5,981 nucleotides of DNA, from NCBI GenBank assembly GCA_902774165.1, contig CACYHJ010000169.1, positions 1,486-7,466 on the forward strand. Reading direction: 5' to 3'. Origin of the DNA: Oscillospiraceae bacterium (GTDB lineage: Bacteria; Bacillota; Clostridia; Oscillospirales; Acutalibacteraceae). Shown here in pieces: positions 1 through 5,207 of this stretch (position 1 is its first letter; every line of letters starts with the position of its first letter). Under the pieces are notes generated by a model. The model ran no database searches, was not told where the DNA came from, and worked only from the letters and a program-made list of their open reading frames with translations. The translations under genes and the position numbers were made by a program.

Positions 1-161
1 TCAACATATACTACTTCATCAAAATTGATTTTTCCGTCATCTATATTATTCGCTCTAAGTAAAATGACAGAATCACAATCAAGGTCTTTGTGAATATCTT
101 CTGGTTTATATGAAACGCCGCGTATCTGCTTTGAAAGTTCACATATTTTCCTTCTGTTCAT
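1..161 (-). CDS. hsdS: Type I restriction-modification specificity subunit HsdS (N-terminal fragment)
   Basis: This is the first 53 codons of a specificity subunit, the part of a type I restriction-modification complex that recognises the DNA target and positions two HsdM subunits. It continues beyond the left edge. The visible protein reads as the start of a target-recognition domain: ICELSKQIRGVSYKPEDI, then VILLRANNIDDGKINFDEVV, the G-x-x-YKP and LRxxNI patterns typical of HsdS half-domains. It begins 22 bases after the hsdM stop, so it is very probably co-transcribed. The ATG at 161-159 is the only ATG in this frame before the domain, because a TAA lies two codons upstream; a GGGGA about 10 bases upstream is a modest ribosome binding site. 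The N terminus is short for the family, which usually has a Trp/Leu-Gly-Asp segment first, and a frameshifted upstream extension is possible (see findings). GC is about 33%, far below hsdM. Confidence 0.85.
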   Translation of the reverse strand, partial: MNRRKICELSKQIRGVSYKPEDIHKDLDCDSVILLRANNIDDGKINFDEVVYV

Positions 162-183
162 CTGTTAGACGTCCCCACAAATC

Positions 184-1731
184 TCAATTTTTCTCTTCCA
201 ACATCGTTTCCAATTCATCCATCGCTGTTTTAATTTCCGCTTCCAGACTGCGAAGCTCCGCCATGATCTCCCCCGTCGGCGGGTACTCCACCGGTTTATA
301 CTCCGTCTGTTTATACTTGTTGATACTCAGATCATAGTCGTTGCCTACGATCTCGTCCTTGGGCACGAAGAAGGATTTTTCGGTGCGCTTGCGGGCGCCC
401 TCTCCGTCGCCACCTTCGGCGTCGCCACCTCTCCCGGAGGGAGAGGCAAGATTGCGGAAGCGTTTGATTATATCGGGGATATCGTTCTCCGCCACCGGGC
501 TGCGCTTGTCGTCCAGCGAATACCCGTCCGCCTGCATGTCGTAAAACCAGACCTTATCCGTGCCGCCGTGGCCGGTTTTTGTAAAAATCAGAATTCCGGT
601 GGAAACTCCCGCGTAGGGCTTAAATACGCCGGAGGGCATGGAAATCACCGCCTCGAGGCGGTTTTCCTCGATTAGTGCTTTGCGGATTGCTTTGTGCGCG
701 GTCGACGAGCCGAACAGAACGCCGTCCGGCACGATGCAGGCGCAGCGGCCGCCCACCCGCAGCATGCGCAGGAACAGCGCAAGGAACAGTAGCTCCGTCT
801 TTTTCGTTTTGCATACCTTTAAAAGATCCTGCGAGACGATCTCCGCGTCAAGGCTCCCCTTGAACGGGGGATTCGCGAGGATCAGGGAATACTTGTCCTT
901 ATCCGGGTTCTGGTCGCTCAGGCTGTCCCGGTATTCGATAAATGGGTTGTCGATGCCGTGGGTCATCATGTTCATGGCGCCGATGCGCAGCATGGTGCGG
1001 TCCATATCGTAGCCGTGGAACATGCGGTTCATATAATGATCCTTCTTCTCACGGTCGAAAAAGATCTCCTGTTTGCGGTTCTCTTTCAGGTATTCCGCCG
1101 CCGAGACAAGGAAGCCGGAAGTCCCGCAGGCGGGGTCGGCGATCACGTCGTCCGCCTTCGGGTCCGTCAGCTCCACCATCATTCTGGTAATATGGCGCGG
1201 CGTGCGGAACTGGCCGTTGACGCCCGCAGAGGCGATCTTCGAGAGCAGATATTCGTACACGTCCCCGCGCACGTCCGAAGACTGATTCTCATTCATGAGT
1301 TTATATATTTCATCCAGCGCGTCAACGACCTTGGAAAGCATCAGCGGCGTGGGTAATTTAAAGATGGCGTCGTCCATATATTTGGAATAGGCGCTGTTTT
1401 TGTCGCCGTGCAGGTTTTTGATGAACGGGAACACCCATTCCTGCATGACGGAATACATGCGTCCCGCGGGGAAATCACGAAATACAGACCATTTGAGCTG
1501 CCGGCCGTCGATCTTGCGGTCGCCCAACGTCACCTCGTCCGCGAATACGCTTGTAAAGGGCAGCCCCAGCATGGCGCTCTCTTTGGCCCGCAGGTTGTCG
1601 CTGTCGTCAAGATCCCGGATGAACATGAGATAAGTGATCTGCTCGATCACGTCCAGCGGATTGGTGAGACCTCCGGTCCAGAAGATCTCCCATAAGCCGT
1701 CGATTCTGTTCTTGAGTTCCCCGGTAACCAC
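184..1731 (-). CDS. hsdM: Type I restriction-modification DNA methyltransferase subunit HsdM
   Basis: HsdM transfers a methyl group from S-adenosylmethionine to adenine N6 in the site chosen by HsdS; with HsdR it forms the restriction complex. The protein is 515 residues, normal for the family. An HsdM N-terminal helical domain (about 5-140, with FWTGGLTNPLDVIEQITYL) precedes an N6-adenine methyltransferase domain (about 150-460). Visible motifs are FRTPRH (175-180), the AdoMet-binding DPACGTSGF (199-207) and the catalytic NPPF (287-290). The C-terminal FFVPKDEIVGNDYDLSINKYK segment and a Glu-rich helix end the protein. I chose the GTG at 1731 over an ATG at 1791: the protein then starts MVTGELKNRIDGLWEIFW as in relatives, AAAGGAGAA sits just upstream, and the longer start would lie inside the promoter. 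Residues 428-446 are an unusual Gly/Asp/Glu-rich stretch made by an inserted repeat. First gene of a leftward operon with hsdS; hsdR is not visible. Confidence 0.95.
   Translation of the reverse strand: MVTGELKNRIDGLWEIFWTGGLTNPLDVIEQITYLMFIRDLDDSDNLRAKESAMLGLPFTSVFADEVTLGDRKIDGRQLKWSVFRDFPAGRMYSVMQEWVFPFIKNLHGDKNSAYSKYMDDAIFKLPTPLMLSKVVDALDEIYKLMNENQSSDVRGDVYEYLLSKIASAGVNGQFRTPRHITRMMVELTDPKADDVIADPACGTSGFLVSAAEYLKENRKQEIFFDREKKDHYMNRMFHGYDMDRTMLRIGAMNMMTHGIDNPFIEYRDSLSDQNPDKDKYSLILANPPFKGSLDAEIVSQDLLKVCKTKKTELLFLALFLRMLRVGGRCACIVPDGVLFGSSTAHKAIRKALIEENRLEAVISMPSGVFKPYAGVSTGILIFTKTGHGGTDKVWFYDMQADGYSLDDKRSPVAENDIPDIIKRFRNLASPSGRGGDAEGGDGEGARKRTEKSFFVPKDEIVGNDYDLSINKYKQTEYKPVEYPPTGEIMAELRSLEAEIKTAMDELETMLEEKN
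397..447. repeat. Palindromic mini-element inserted in frame within hsdM
   Basis: The core is a perfect inverted repeat: CCTCTCCC at 428-435, a 3-base loop, and GGGAGAGG at 439-446. GTCGCCACC occurs twice, at 406-414 and 421-429. An outer arm at 397-405 also pairs with 440-447 as eight pairs with one bulged C (400). The element is about 51 bases, a multiple of three, so hsdM stays open; it encodes a low-complexity stretch around SGRGGDAEGGDGEG between RFRNL and RKRTEKSFFVPK. Family HsdM proteins normally join these two conserved parts with a short charged linker. Similar dispersed palindromes are known in gut Clostridia from memory; membership of such a family is inference. Confidence 0.7.
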
Positions 1732-1737
1732 GAAGCA

Positions 1738-1746
1738 TTCTCCTTT
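1738..1746 (-). promoter_or_regulatory. Ribosome binding site that fixes the GTG start of hsdM
   Basis: On the minus strand this reads AAAGGAGAA, with eight bases between GGAG and the GTG at 1731-1729. It is the main sequence argument for a GTG start rather than the ATG 60 bases upstream, which has no comparable site. Confidence 0.8.
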
Positions 1747-1781
1747 TTCTCTGAGATATCGCAACAAATTTATCATTATGT

Positions 1782-1810
1782 ATTTTATCATCTACGGCGA
1801 AAAATTGCAA
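1782..1810 (-). promoter_or_regulatory. Sigma-A-like promoter of hsdM-hsdS
   Basis: On the minus strand, TTGCAA (1810-1805) is separated by 17 bases from TAAAAT (1787-1782), with a TGA just before the -10 that fits an extended TGn element. Transcription would start near 1775, giving a leader of about 45 bases before the GTG start. The ATG at 1791 lies upstream of this predicted start point. Confidence 0.7.
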
Positions 1811-1860
1811 CACGAATCACAATACATCCTGATTCAGGCTCTATAATTTTATTATTTTGA

Positions 1861-1889
1861 TTGTAAAAATCATTAAAATGTGTTATAAT
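1861..1889 (+). promoter_or_regulatory. Sigma-A-like promoter of nhaC
   Basis: TTGTAA (1861-1866), a 17-base spacer and a perfect TATAAT (1884-1889) with TGT immediately before it (extended -10). The start would be near 1896, giving a leader of about 54 bases. Its -35 lies 50 bases from the -35 of the divergent hsdM promoter. Confidence 0.75.
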
Positions 1890-1901
1890 TATTCAAATAA
1901 A

Positions 1902-1921
1902 ACAGATTTCTATAAATCTGT
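1902..1921 (+). promoter_or_regulatory. Perfect inverted repeat in the nhaC leader
   Basis: ACAGATTT (1902-1909), a 4-base loop CTAT, and AAATCTGT (1914-1921) form an 8-bp perfect stem located just after the predicted transcription start and about 10 bases before the ribosome binding site. It could be an operator for a dimeric repressor or a short 5' RNA hairpin that protects or modulates the message. It has no T-tract and is not a terminator. Function is unknown. Confidence 0.6.
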
Positions 1922-1931
1922 CTGCAATTAT

Positions 1932-1938
1932 AAAGGAG
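1932..1938 (+). promoter_or_regulatory. Ribosome binding site that fixes the start of nhaC
   Basis: AAAGGAG lies 11 bases before the ATG at 1950. It supports that start over the in-frame ATG at 1857, which lies upstream of the promoter, and is also compatible with a second ATG at 1962. Confidence 0.75.
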
Positions 1939-1949
1939 CGTTAGATCAT

Positions 1950-3473
1950 ATGGAATTCACAATGATCGAAACCGGCATTTTCTCCGTCATCCCGCCGTTC
2001 ATCGCGATCGTTCTCGCGCTGGTCACAAAAGAGGTTTATTCCTCGCTGTTTATCGGTCTGCTGTCCGGGACGCTGATTTACGCTTTTGCCGGCGGCGGGT
2101 CGATCTTTTCCGCGTTTTCCGCTACCTTTGATATGATGTTCACCAAAATCGCCGATAACGCCTACATGATCATCTTTCTTGCGCTTTTGTGGGCGGTGGT
2201 CGTGCTGGTTTCGAAATCCGGCGGCAGCGAAGCATACGGACGCTGGGCAGAAAAGAGACTCAAAAACAAACGGTCCGCGGCATTCGCCACGTCTTTTCTC
2301 GGCATCCTGATCTTTATCGACGACGGCTTCAACTGCCTGACTGTGGGAACCGTCATGCGCCCGATCACCGACCGGCTGCATATTTCCCGGGAAAAGCTTG
2401 CCTATATTATCGACGCTACCGCGGCGCCGGTCTGCATTATCGCGCCGGTTTCCAGCTGGGCGGTCGCCGTGGCGAGCGAGGTCAGCCGGACCGACGGATT
2501 CCATGTTTTTCTCTCTACGATTCCGTACAATCTTTACGCGCTGTTTACCATCGCCATGGTTTTTCTCATCTCCTTCACCGGAAAGGATTTCGGCCCCATG
2601 AAGCAGGCGGAACTTCAGGCGATGGATGCGGCAGCGCAGGAAGAAGCAGACAGCACGCCCCAAAGCAAGGGCCGGGTGTTCGATCTTGTCCTGCCGATTC
2701 TTGTGCTGATCATCTGCGCGATTCTCGGCATGGCATATGTGGGCGGATTTTTCAGAGGCGTCAGCTTTTCCGAGGCCATCGGCGCTAATCCCACCGCCGG
2801 GCTGACCCTCGGCGCTTTCGCGGGACTTGTGACCGCGATGCTTCTGTATCTGCCGAGGAAGCTGATGAAGCCGAAGGAGTTTATTGAGTCCATCGTGTCC
2901 GGCATCGGCAGCATCGTTCCGCCCATGCTGATTCTGATTCTTTCCTGGAGTCTCGGCGGCGTCTGCCGTCAGCTGATCGGCACGGGAGAATTCATATCCG
3001 GCTTTGTCAGCACGACAAACCTGCCGCTGGGGCTTCTGCCGGTGCTGATCTTTATCATCGCCGCCCTGATGAGCTTCTCCATGGGTACGTCCTGGGGCAC
3101 ATTCGGGATGCTGATCCCCATCGTCACGATGATCTGCAGCGCGGAGGGCGCGGGCGCTTATCTTGTCCCCGCACTGGGCGCGACGCTTGCCGGTTCTGTT
3201 TACGGGGATCACTGCTCCCCCATTTCCGACACGACGATCCTCGCCTCTACCGGGTCCCAATGCAAACATATCCGGCATGTGGAAACGCAGCTTCCGTACG
3301 CGACGCTGGTCGCCGTAATCTGCGGCGTCTGCTACCTCATCGCGGGCTTTACCCTTACGCCGTGGATCTCAATCGGCGTCGGCATTGTGCTGCTCGTTGC
3401 CTGCGTTCTGATTCTCAACCGGTTTGATCTGCTTGACAAATTCAGGAAAAAACGCGCAGCAGACAGCCAATAG
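1950..3473 (+). CDS. nhaC: NhaC-family Na+/H+ antiporter
   Basis: A 507-residue integral membrane protein of the NhaC antiporter family (Pfam Na_H_antiporter), which exchanges sodium for protons, or in some members organic acids, across the cytoplasmic membrane. Roughly a dozen hydrophobic segments are visible from residue 10 to 490, split by a polar loop around 211-243 rich in Gln, Ala and Glu. Conserved family motifs are FIDDGFNCLTVG (122-133), GTSWGTFGM (379-387) and GDHCSPISDTTILAS (419-433), the last a hallmark of this family. The C terminus is short, basic and cytoplasmic-looking (KFRKKRAADSQ). The ATG at 1950 is chosen because it follows AAAGGAG and begins just before the first membrane segment; an ATG at 1962 would also work. 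It is a single-gene unit with its own promoter, leader hairpin and a terminator at 3562-3627. Family assignment is firm; the precise ion or substrate is not readable from sequence. Confidence 0.93.
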   Translation: MEFTMIETGIFSVIPPFIAIVLALVTKEVYSSLFIGLLSGTLIYAFAGGGSIFSAFSATFDMMFTKIADNAYMIIFLALLWAVVVLVSKSGGSEAYGRWAEKRLKNKRSAAFATSFLGILIFIDDGFNCLTVGTVMRPITDRLHISREKLAYIIDATAAPVCIIAPVSSWAVAVASEVSRTDGFHVFLSTIPYNLYALFTIAMVFLISFTGKDFGPMKQAELQAMDAAAQEEADSTPQSKGRVFDLVLPILVLIICAILGMAYVGGFFRGVSFSEAIGANPTAGLTLGAFAGLVTAMLLYLPRKLMKPKEFIESIVSGIGSIVPPMLILILSWSLGGVCRQLIGTGEFISGFVSTTNLPLGLLPVLIFIIAALMSFSMGTSWGTFGMLIPIVTMICSAEGAGAYLVPALGATLAGSVYGDHCSPISDTTILASTGSQCKHIRHVETQLPYATLVAVICGVCYLIAGFTLTPWISIGVGIVLLVACVLILNRFDLLDKFRKKRAADSQ

Positions 3474-3492
3474 CGTCGGAACGGCAATCAAC

Positions 3493-3544
3493 CTGCGGTT
3501 CCGGACATACCGGGCAGCTGATTCACTGCACGGAACGCCCGCAG
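3493..3544 (+). other. Possible stem-loop in the nhaC 3' untranslated region
   Basis: CTGCGGTTCCG (3493-3503) can pair with CGGAAC (3531-3536) and CGCAG (3540-3544), making 11 pairs with a 3-base bulge. No T-tract follows on either strand, so it is not a terminator by itself; it may be a 3'-UTR structure or chance in GC-rich sequence. Confidence 0.3.
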
Positions 3545-3561
3545 AATAAAAACTACTTTCA

Positions 3562-3627
3562 CGCGGTCAGCGGGATCATGAACAGAAGCGCTCTGTTTTC
3601 GATCCTGTTGACCGCGATTTTTGTTTT
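3562..3627 (+). terminator. Long-stem intrinsic terminator of nhaC
   Basis: Arms 3562-3586 and 3592-3616 align over 25 positions around a 5-base AGCGC loop, with 23 of 25 pairable: outer CGCGGTCA/TGACCGCG, middle GGATC/GATCC and inner AACAGA/TCTGTT. The stem is followed directly by ATTTTTGTTTT (3617-3627). Three of the pairs are G-U in the plus-strand RNA but would be A-C mismatches in the minus-strand RNA, so the structure favours plus-strand transcripts. It lies about 90 bases after the nhaC stop. Confidence 0.8.
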
Positions 3628-3666
3628 CCGTCCCGATACGGTCGTCTGCCTCGCGCGATCTGACAT

Positions 3667-3705
3667 AAAAAAAGACCCCGCGCGATCCATACAAAGCGCG
3701 CGGAG
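3667..3705 (-). terminator. Intrinsic terminator of the HAD phosphatase gene
   Basis: On the minus strand, CCGCGCG (3703-3697) pairs with CGCGCGG (3684-3678), extendable by a G-U and a C-G pair to nine pairs, with a 12-base loop. It is followed by TC and then seven T (3673-3667). It begins about 14 bases after the TAA stop at 3719. Confidence 0.85.
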
Positions 3706-3718
3706 GCTGAGAAGATTC

Positions 3719-4351
3719 TTATTCATCCAAGTGGACGCTCCAGCCGGTGTCGATCTTCTTTTTCACTGTTTTCAAGGTTTCCGGGTCCAGATCCGGCCAG
3801 TCGACCACTCTGCTGGCATGATCCGTCACCAGATGAGCCTTTTCGGCGCAAAGGGCAAGGGGCGTATCCGCAAGAGAATCGGAATAGAAATTGTCGACCG
3901 TCGGGAACCCGTGATCGATGATATATTTAGCCTTTTCTTTCGCGTACATCAGGTTATTCAGAAAAACCCCGTATTCCCGGTCAAATTCGGACGCGATATA
4001 GTTCACGCCGAGCCGCTTCGCGATCGGCCCGATAATGCAGGACGGCGAGGCGCTGATAATCAGGTCGTCCGGCTTTTTCTGCGCGAGATACCAGGCGGAG
4101 ATCCTGCTTTCATACTTATCCCAGTAGCGCTCGATCTGCTCGTCGAAATCGTCGATCATCGTCAGATACCCGAACATTCTGCGCTGCATCAGGTAATTCG
4201 GTATTTTTCCCGCCTTGTATAAAACAAGACTCTTCGCGACGCGCGGAAGATAGGTAAAACAAAGCTGCGGATGGCGCTTAATACACCAGCGCGCAAAGCC
4301 GATGGAACAATCCGAATAGAAAATCGTCCCGTCAAAGTCATATACGTTCAT
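3719..4351 (-). CDS. HAD-IB family phosphatase (phosphoserine phosphatase-like fold)
   Basis: A 210-residue soluble protein of the haloacid dehalogenase superfamily, subclass IB, whose members remove phosphate from small molecules or lipid head groups through an aspartyl-phosphate. Motif I is DFDGT at residues 5-9 (nucleophile D5, acid/base D7). A helical cap occupies roughly 15-85. Motif II is LIISAS (97-102), with S100 or S102 binding the phosphate. A lysine of motif III lies in AKEKAKY (137-143), and motif IV is YSDSLADTPL (156-165), with D158 and D162 as magnesium ligands. All catalytic positions are present and the length is normal. The start follows AAGGAG with eight bases of spacing. 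It is a single-gene unit convergent with nhaC and divergent from spoVT. The substrate is unknown; calling it SerB would over-reach because many IB members of this size act on other substrates. Confidence 0.88.
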   Translation of the reverse strand: MNVYDFDGTIFYSDCSIGFARWCIKRHPQLCFTYLPRVAKSLVLYKAGKIPNYLMQRRMFGYLTMIDDFDEQIERYWDKYESRISAWYLAQKKPDDLIISASPSCIIGPIAKRLGVNYIASEFDREYGVFLNNLMYAKEKAKYIIDHGFPTVDNFYSDSLADTPLALCAEKAHLVTDHASRVVDWPDLDPETLKTVKKKIDTGWSVHLDE

Positions 4352-4398
4352 CTGATTATCTCCTTTTCAGATTTTCAGCTGCTCGGTCAATTGATAGT

Positions 4399-4427
4399 AT
4401 TATAACATAGATTCGTATAAAATGCAA
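4399..4427 (-). promoter_or_regulatory. Sigma-A-like promoter of the HAD phosphatase gene
   Basis: On the minus strand, TTGCAT (4427-4422), a 17-base spacer and a perfect TATAAT (4404-4399), with TGT before the -10. This is a strong housekeeping-type promoter giving a leader of roughly 40 bases. Confidence 0.8.
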
Positions 4428-4429
4428 AG

Positions 4430-4435
4430 TATAAT
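4430..4435 (+). promoter_or_regulatory. Candidate -10 element for spoVT
   Basis: A perfect TATAAT lies 56 bases before the spoVT ATG, but the positions 16-18 bases upstream (around 4406-4413, ATAGATT) do not resemble TTGACA. I also looked for the sigma-F and sigma-G type elements expected for a forespore gene and found no clear match. Expression may need an activator or a non-standard sigma factor. The box sits two bases from the -35 of the divergent HAD promoter. Confidence 0.4.
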
Positions 4436-4491
4436 TTCTCCCCCGGATGCAGACAATAGAGTCAAAGTCTGAAAACAAAGGAGAAAGATAG

Positions 4492-5028
4492 ATGAAAGCA
4501 ACGGGAATTGTCAGAAGGATCGACGACCTGGGACGGGTCGTGATCCCGAAGGAGATCAGAAGGACCATGCGTATCCGCGAGGGGGACCCGCTGGAAATAT
4601 ATACTGACGCGGACGGAGAAGTCATTTTCAAAAAATACTCGCCGATGGGCGAGCTTTCGGAATTCACCTCGCAGTATGCGGACGTTCTCTACCGCGCAAC
4701 CAATCTTCCGGTCATTATTACAGACAGGGATCACGTCGTGTCGGCGGTCGGGATCCCGAAAAGAGAGGCGGCGGAAAAGCGGATTTCTCAGGAGCTTGAA
4801 GATATCATGGAGCGCCGCTCGGAGTTTATCTGCGGCAACGGGAAAGAGCTGATCCCGATCGAAGGCCTTCAGCGTACCGCCGCGGCGGCGTTTCCCATCA
4901 TCGGGAGCGGGGACGTGACCGGAGCGGTTATTTTCCTCAGGACGGACGGGGTTTCATCGCCGTCTGATACGGAAATCAAAATTGCGCAGGTCGCGGCAAG
5001 CTTTTTGGGAAAACAAACCGAAGAATAA
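4492..5028 (+). CDS. spoVT: Stage V sporulation protein T, AbrB-type transcription regulator
   Basis: SpoVT is a DNA-binding regulator that in Bacillus adjusts forespore sigma-G-dependent genes and influences spore coat and germination. The protein is 178 residues, the same length as the Bacillus subtilis protein as I recall it. Residues 1-50 form an AbrB swapped-hairpin DNA-binding domain (MKATGIVRRIDDLGRVVIPK, then EIRRTMRIREGDPLEIY). Residues about 56-178 form the GAF-like ligand-sensing domain typical of SpoVT (LPVIITDRDHVVSAVG; then ELIPIEG and AAAFPIIGSGDVTGAVIFL). The ATG is set by AAAGGAG eight bases upstream. The gene is monocistronic, closed by a strong terminator at 5048-5093. The single-domain regulators AbrB and Abh are excluded by the C-terminal domain. 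In non-sporulating Clostridia relatives of this gene persist, so its presence suggests but does not prove sporulation. Confidence 0.95.
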   Translation: MKATGIVRRIDDLGRVVIPKEIRRTMRIREGDPLEIYTDADGEVIFKKYSPMGELSEFTSQYADVLYRATNLPVIITDRDHVVSAVGIPKREAAEKRISQELEDIMERRSEFICGNGKELIPIEGLQRTAAAAFPIIGSGDVTGAVIFLRTDGVSSPSDTEIKIAQVAASFLGKQTEE

Positions 5029-5047
5029 CAGAAAATCAGTTCATGAT

Positions 5048-5093
5048 CAGCGCATATGATCCGTTCGGGCAGATGATATGCGTTGTTTTTTTT
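5048..5093 (+). terminator. Intrinsic terminator of spoVT
   Basis: CAGCGCATAT (5048-5057) pairs with ATATGCGTTG (5076-5085) as ten pairs including one G-U, with further internal pairing (ATC/GAT, CC/GG) around GTTC. Eight T follow immediately (5086-5093). It begins 20 bases after the stop codon and isolates spoVT from the next gene. Confidence 0.9.
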
Positions 5094-5143
5094 ATTATAA
5101 TTTCCGGTTTCGGTAAACAGATTATAAACTTTTGCGAATAATA

Positions 5144-5173
5144 TTGACACTAATTACAGAAAAATGATATAAT
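5144..5173 (+). promoter_or_regulatory. Near-consensus sigma-A promoter of the secreted EEP-family gene
   Basis: Perfect TTGACA (5144-5149), an 18-base spacer and perfect TATAAT (5168-5173) with TGA just before it. The start would be near 5180, giving a short leader of about 28 bases containing the AAAGGAG ribosome binding site (5192-5198). This predicts high vegetative expression. Confidence 0.88.
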
Positions 5174-5207
5174 CAATATGTAAATTTATGCAAAGGAGTC
5201 TTATTTT

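Noticed and set aside
1732..1791. Longer hsdM start at the ATG at 1791
   Set aside because: The added 20 residues are not seen in HsdM proteins, the ATG overlaps the promoter spacer, and it lacks the ribosome binding site that precedes the GTG at 1731.
1941..3278. A 445-codon open frame on the minus strand opposite nhaC
   Set aside because: Its product is rich in Arg, Gly, Asp, His and Gln with no recognisable domain, typical of the antisense frame of a GC-rich membrane protein gene; nhaC itself has clear family motifs, promoter and ribosome binding site.
3652..3687. Direct repeat CGCGCGATC at 3652-3660 and 3679-3687 as an attachment site or alternative terminator switch
   Set aside because: Nine GC-rich bases repeated once are expected by chance here, and no integrase, tRNA or mobile gene is nearby.
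3578..4222. A 214-codon plus-strand open frame over the HAD gene
   Set aside because: It begins inside the nhaC terminator hairpin and runs antisense to a gene with all four HAD motifs.
5096..5101. TATAAT after the spoVT T-tract as a second promoter for the EEP gene
   Set aside because: The -35 region would fall within the terminator stem-loop and does not match; the 5144-5173 promoter explains expression better.
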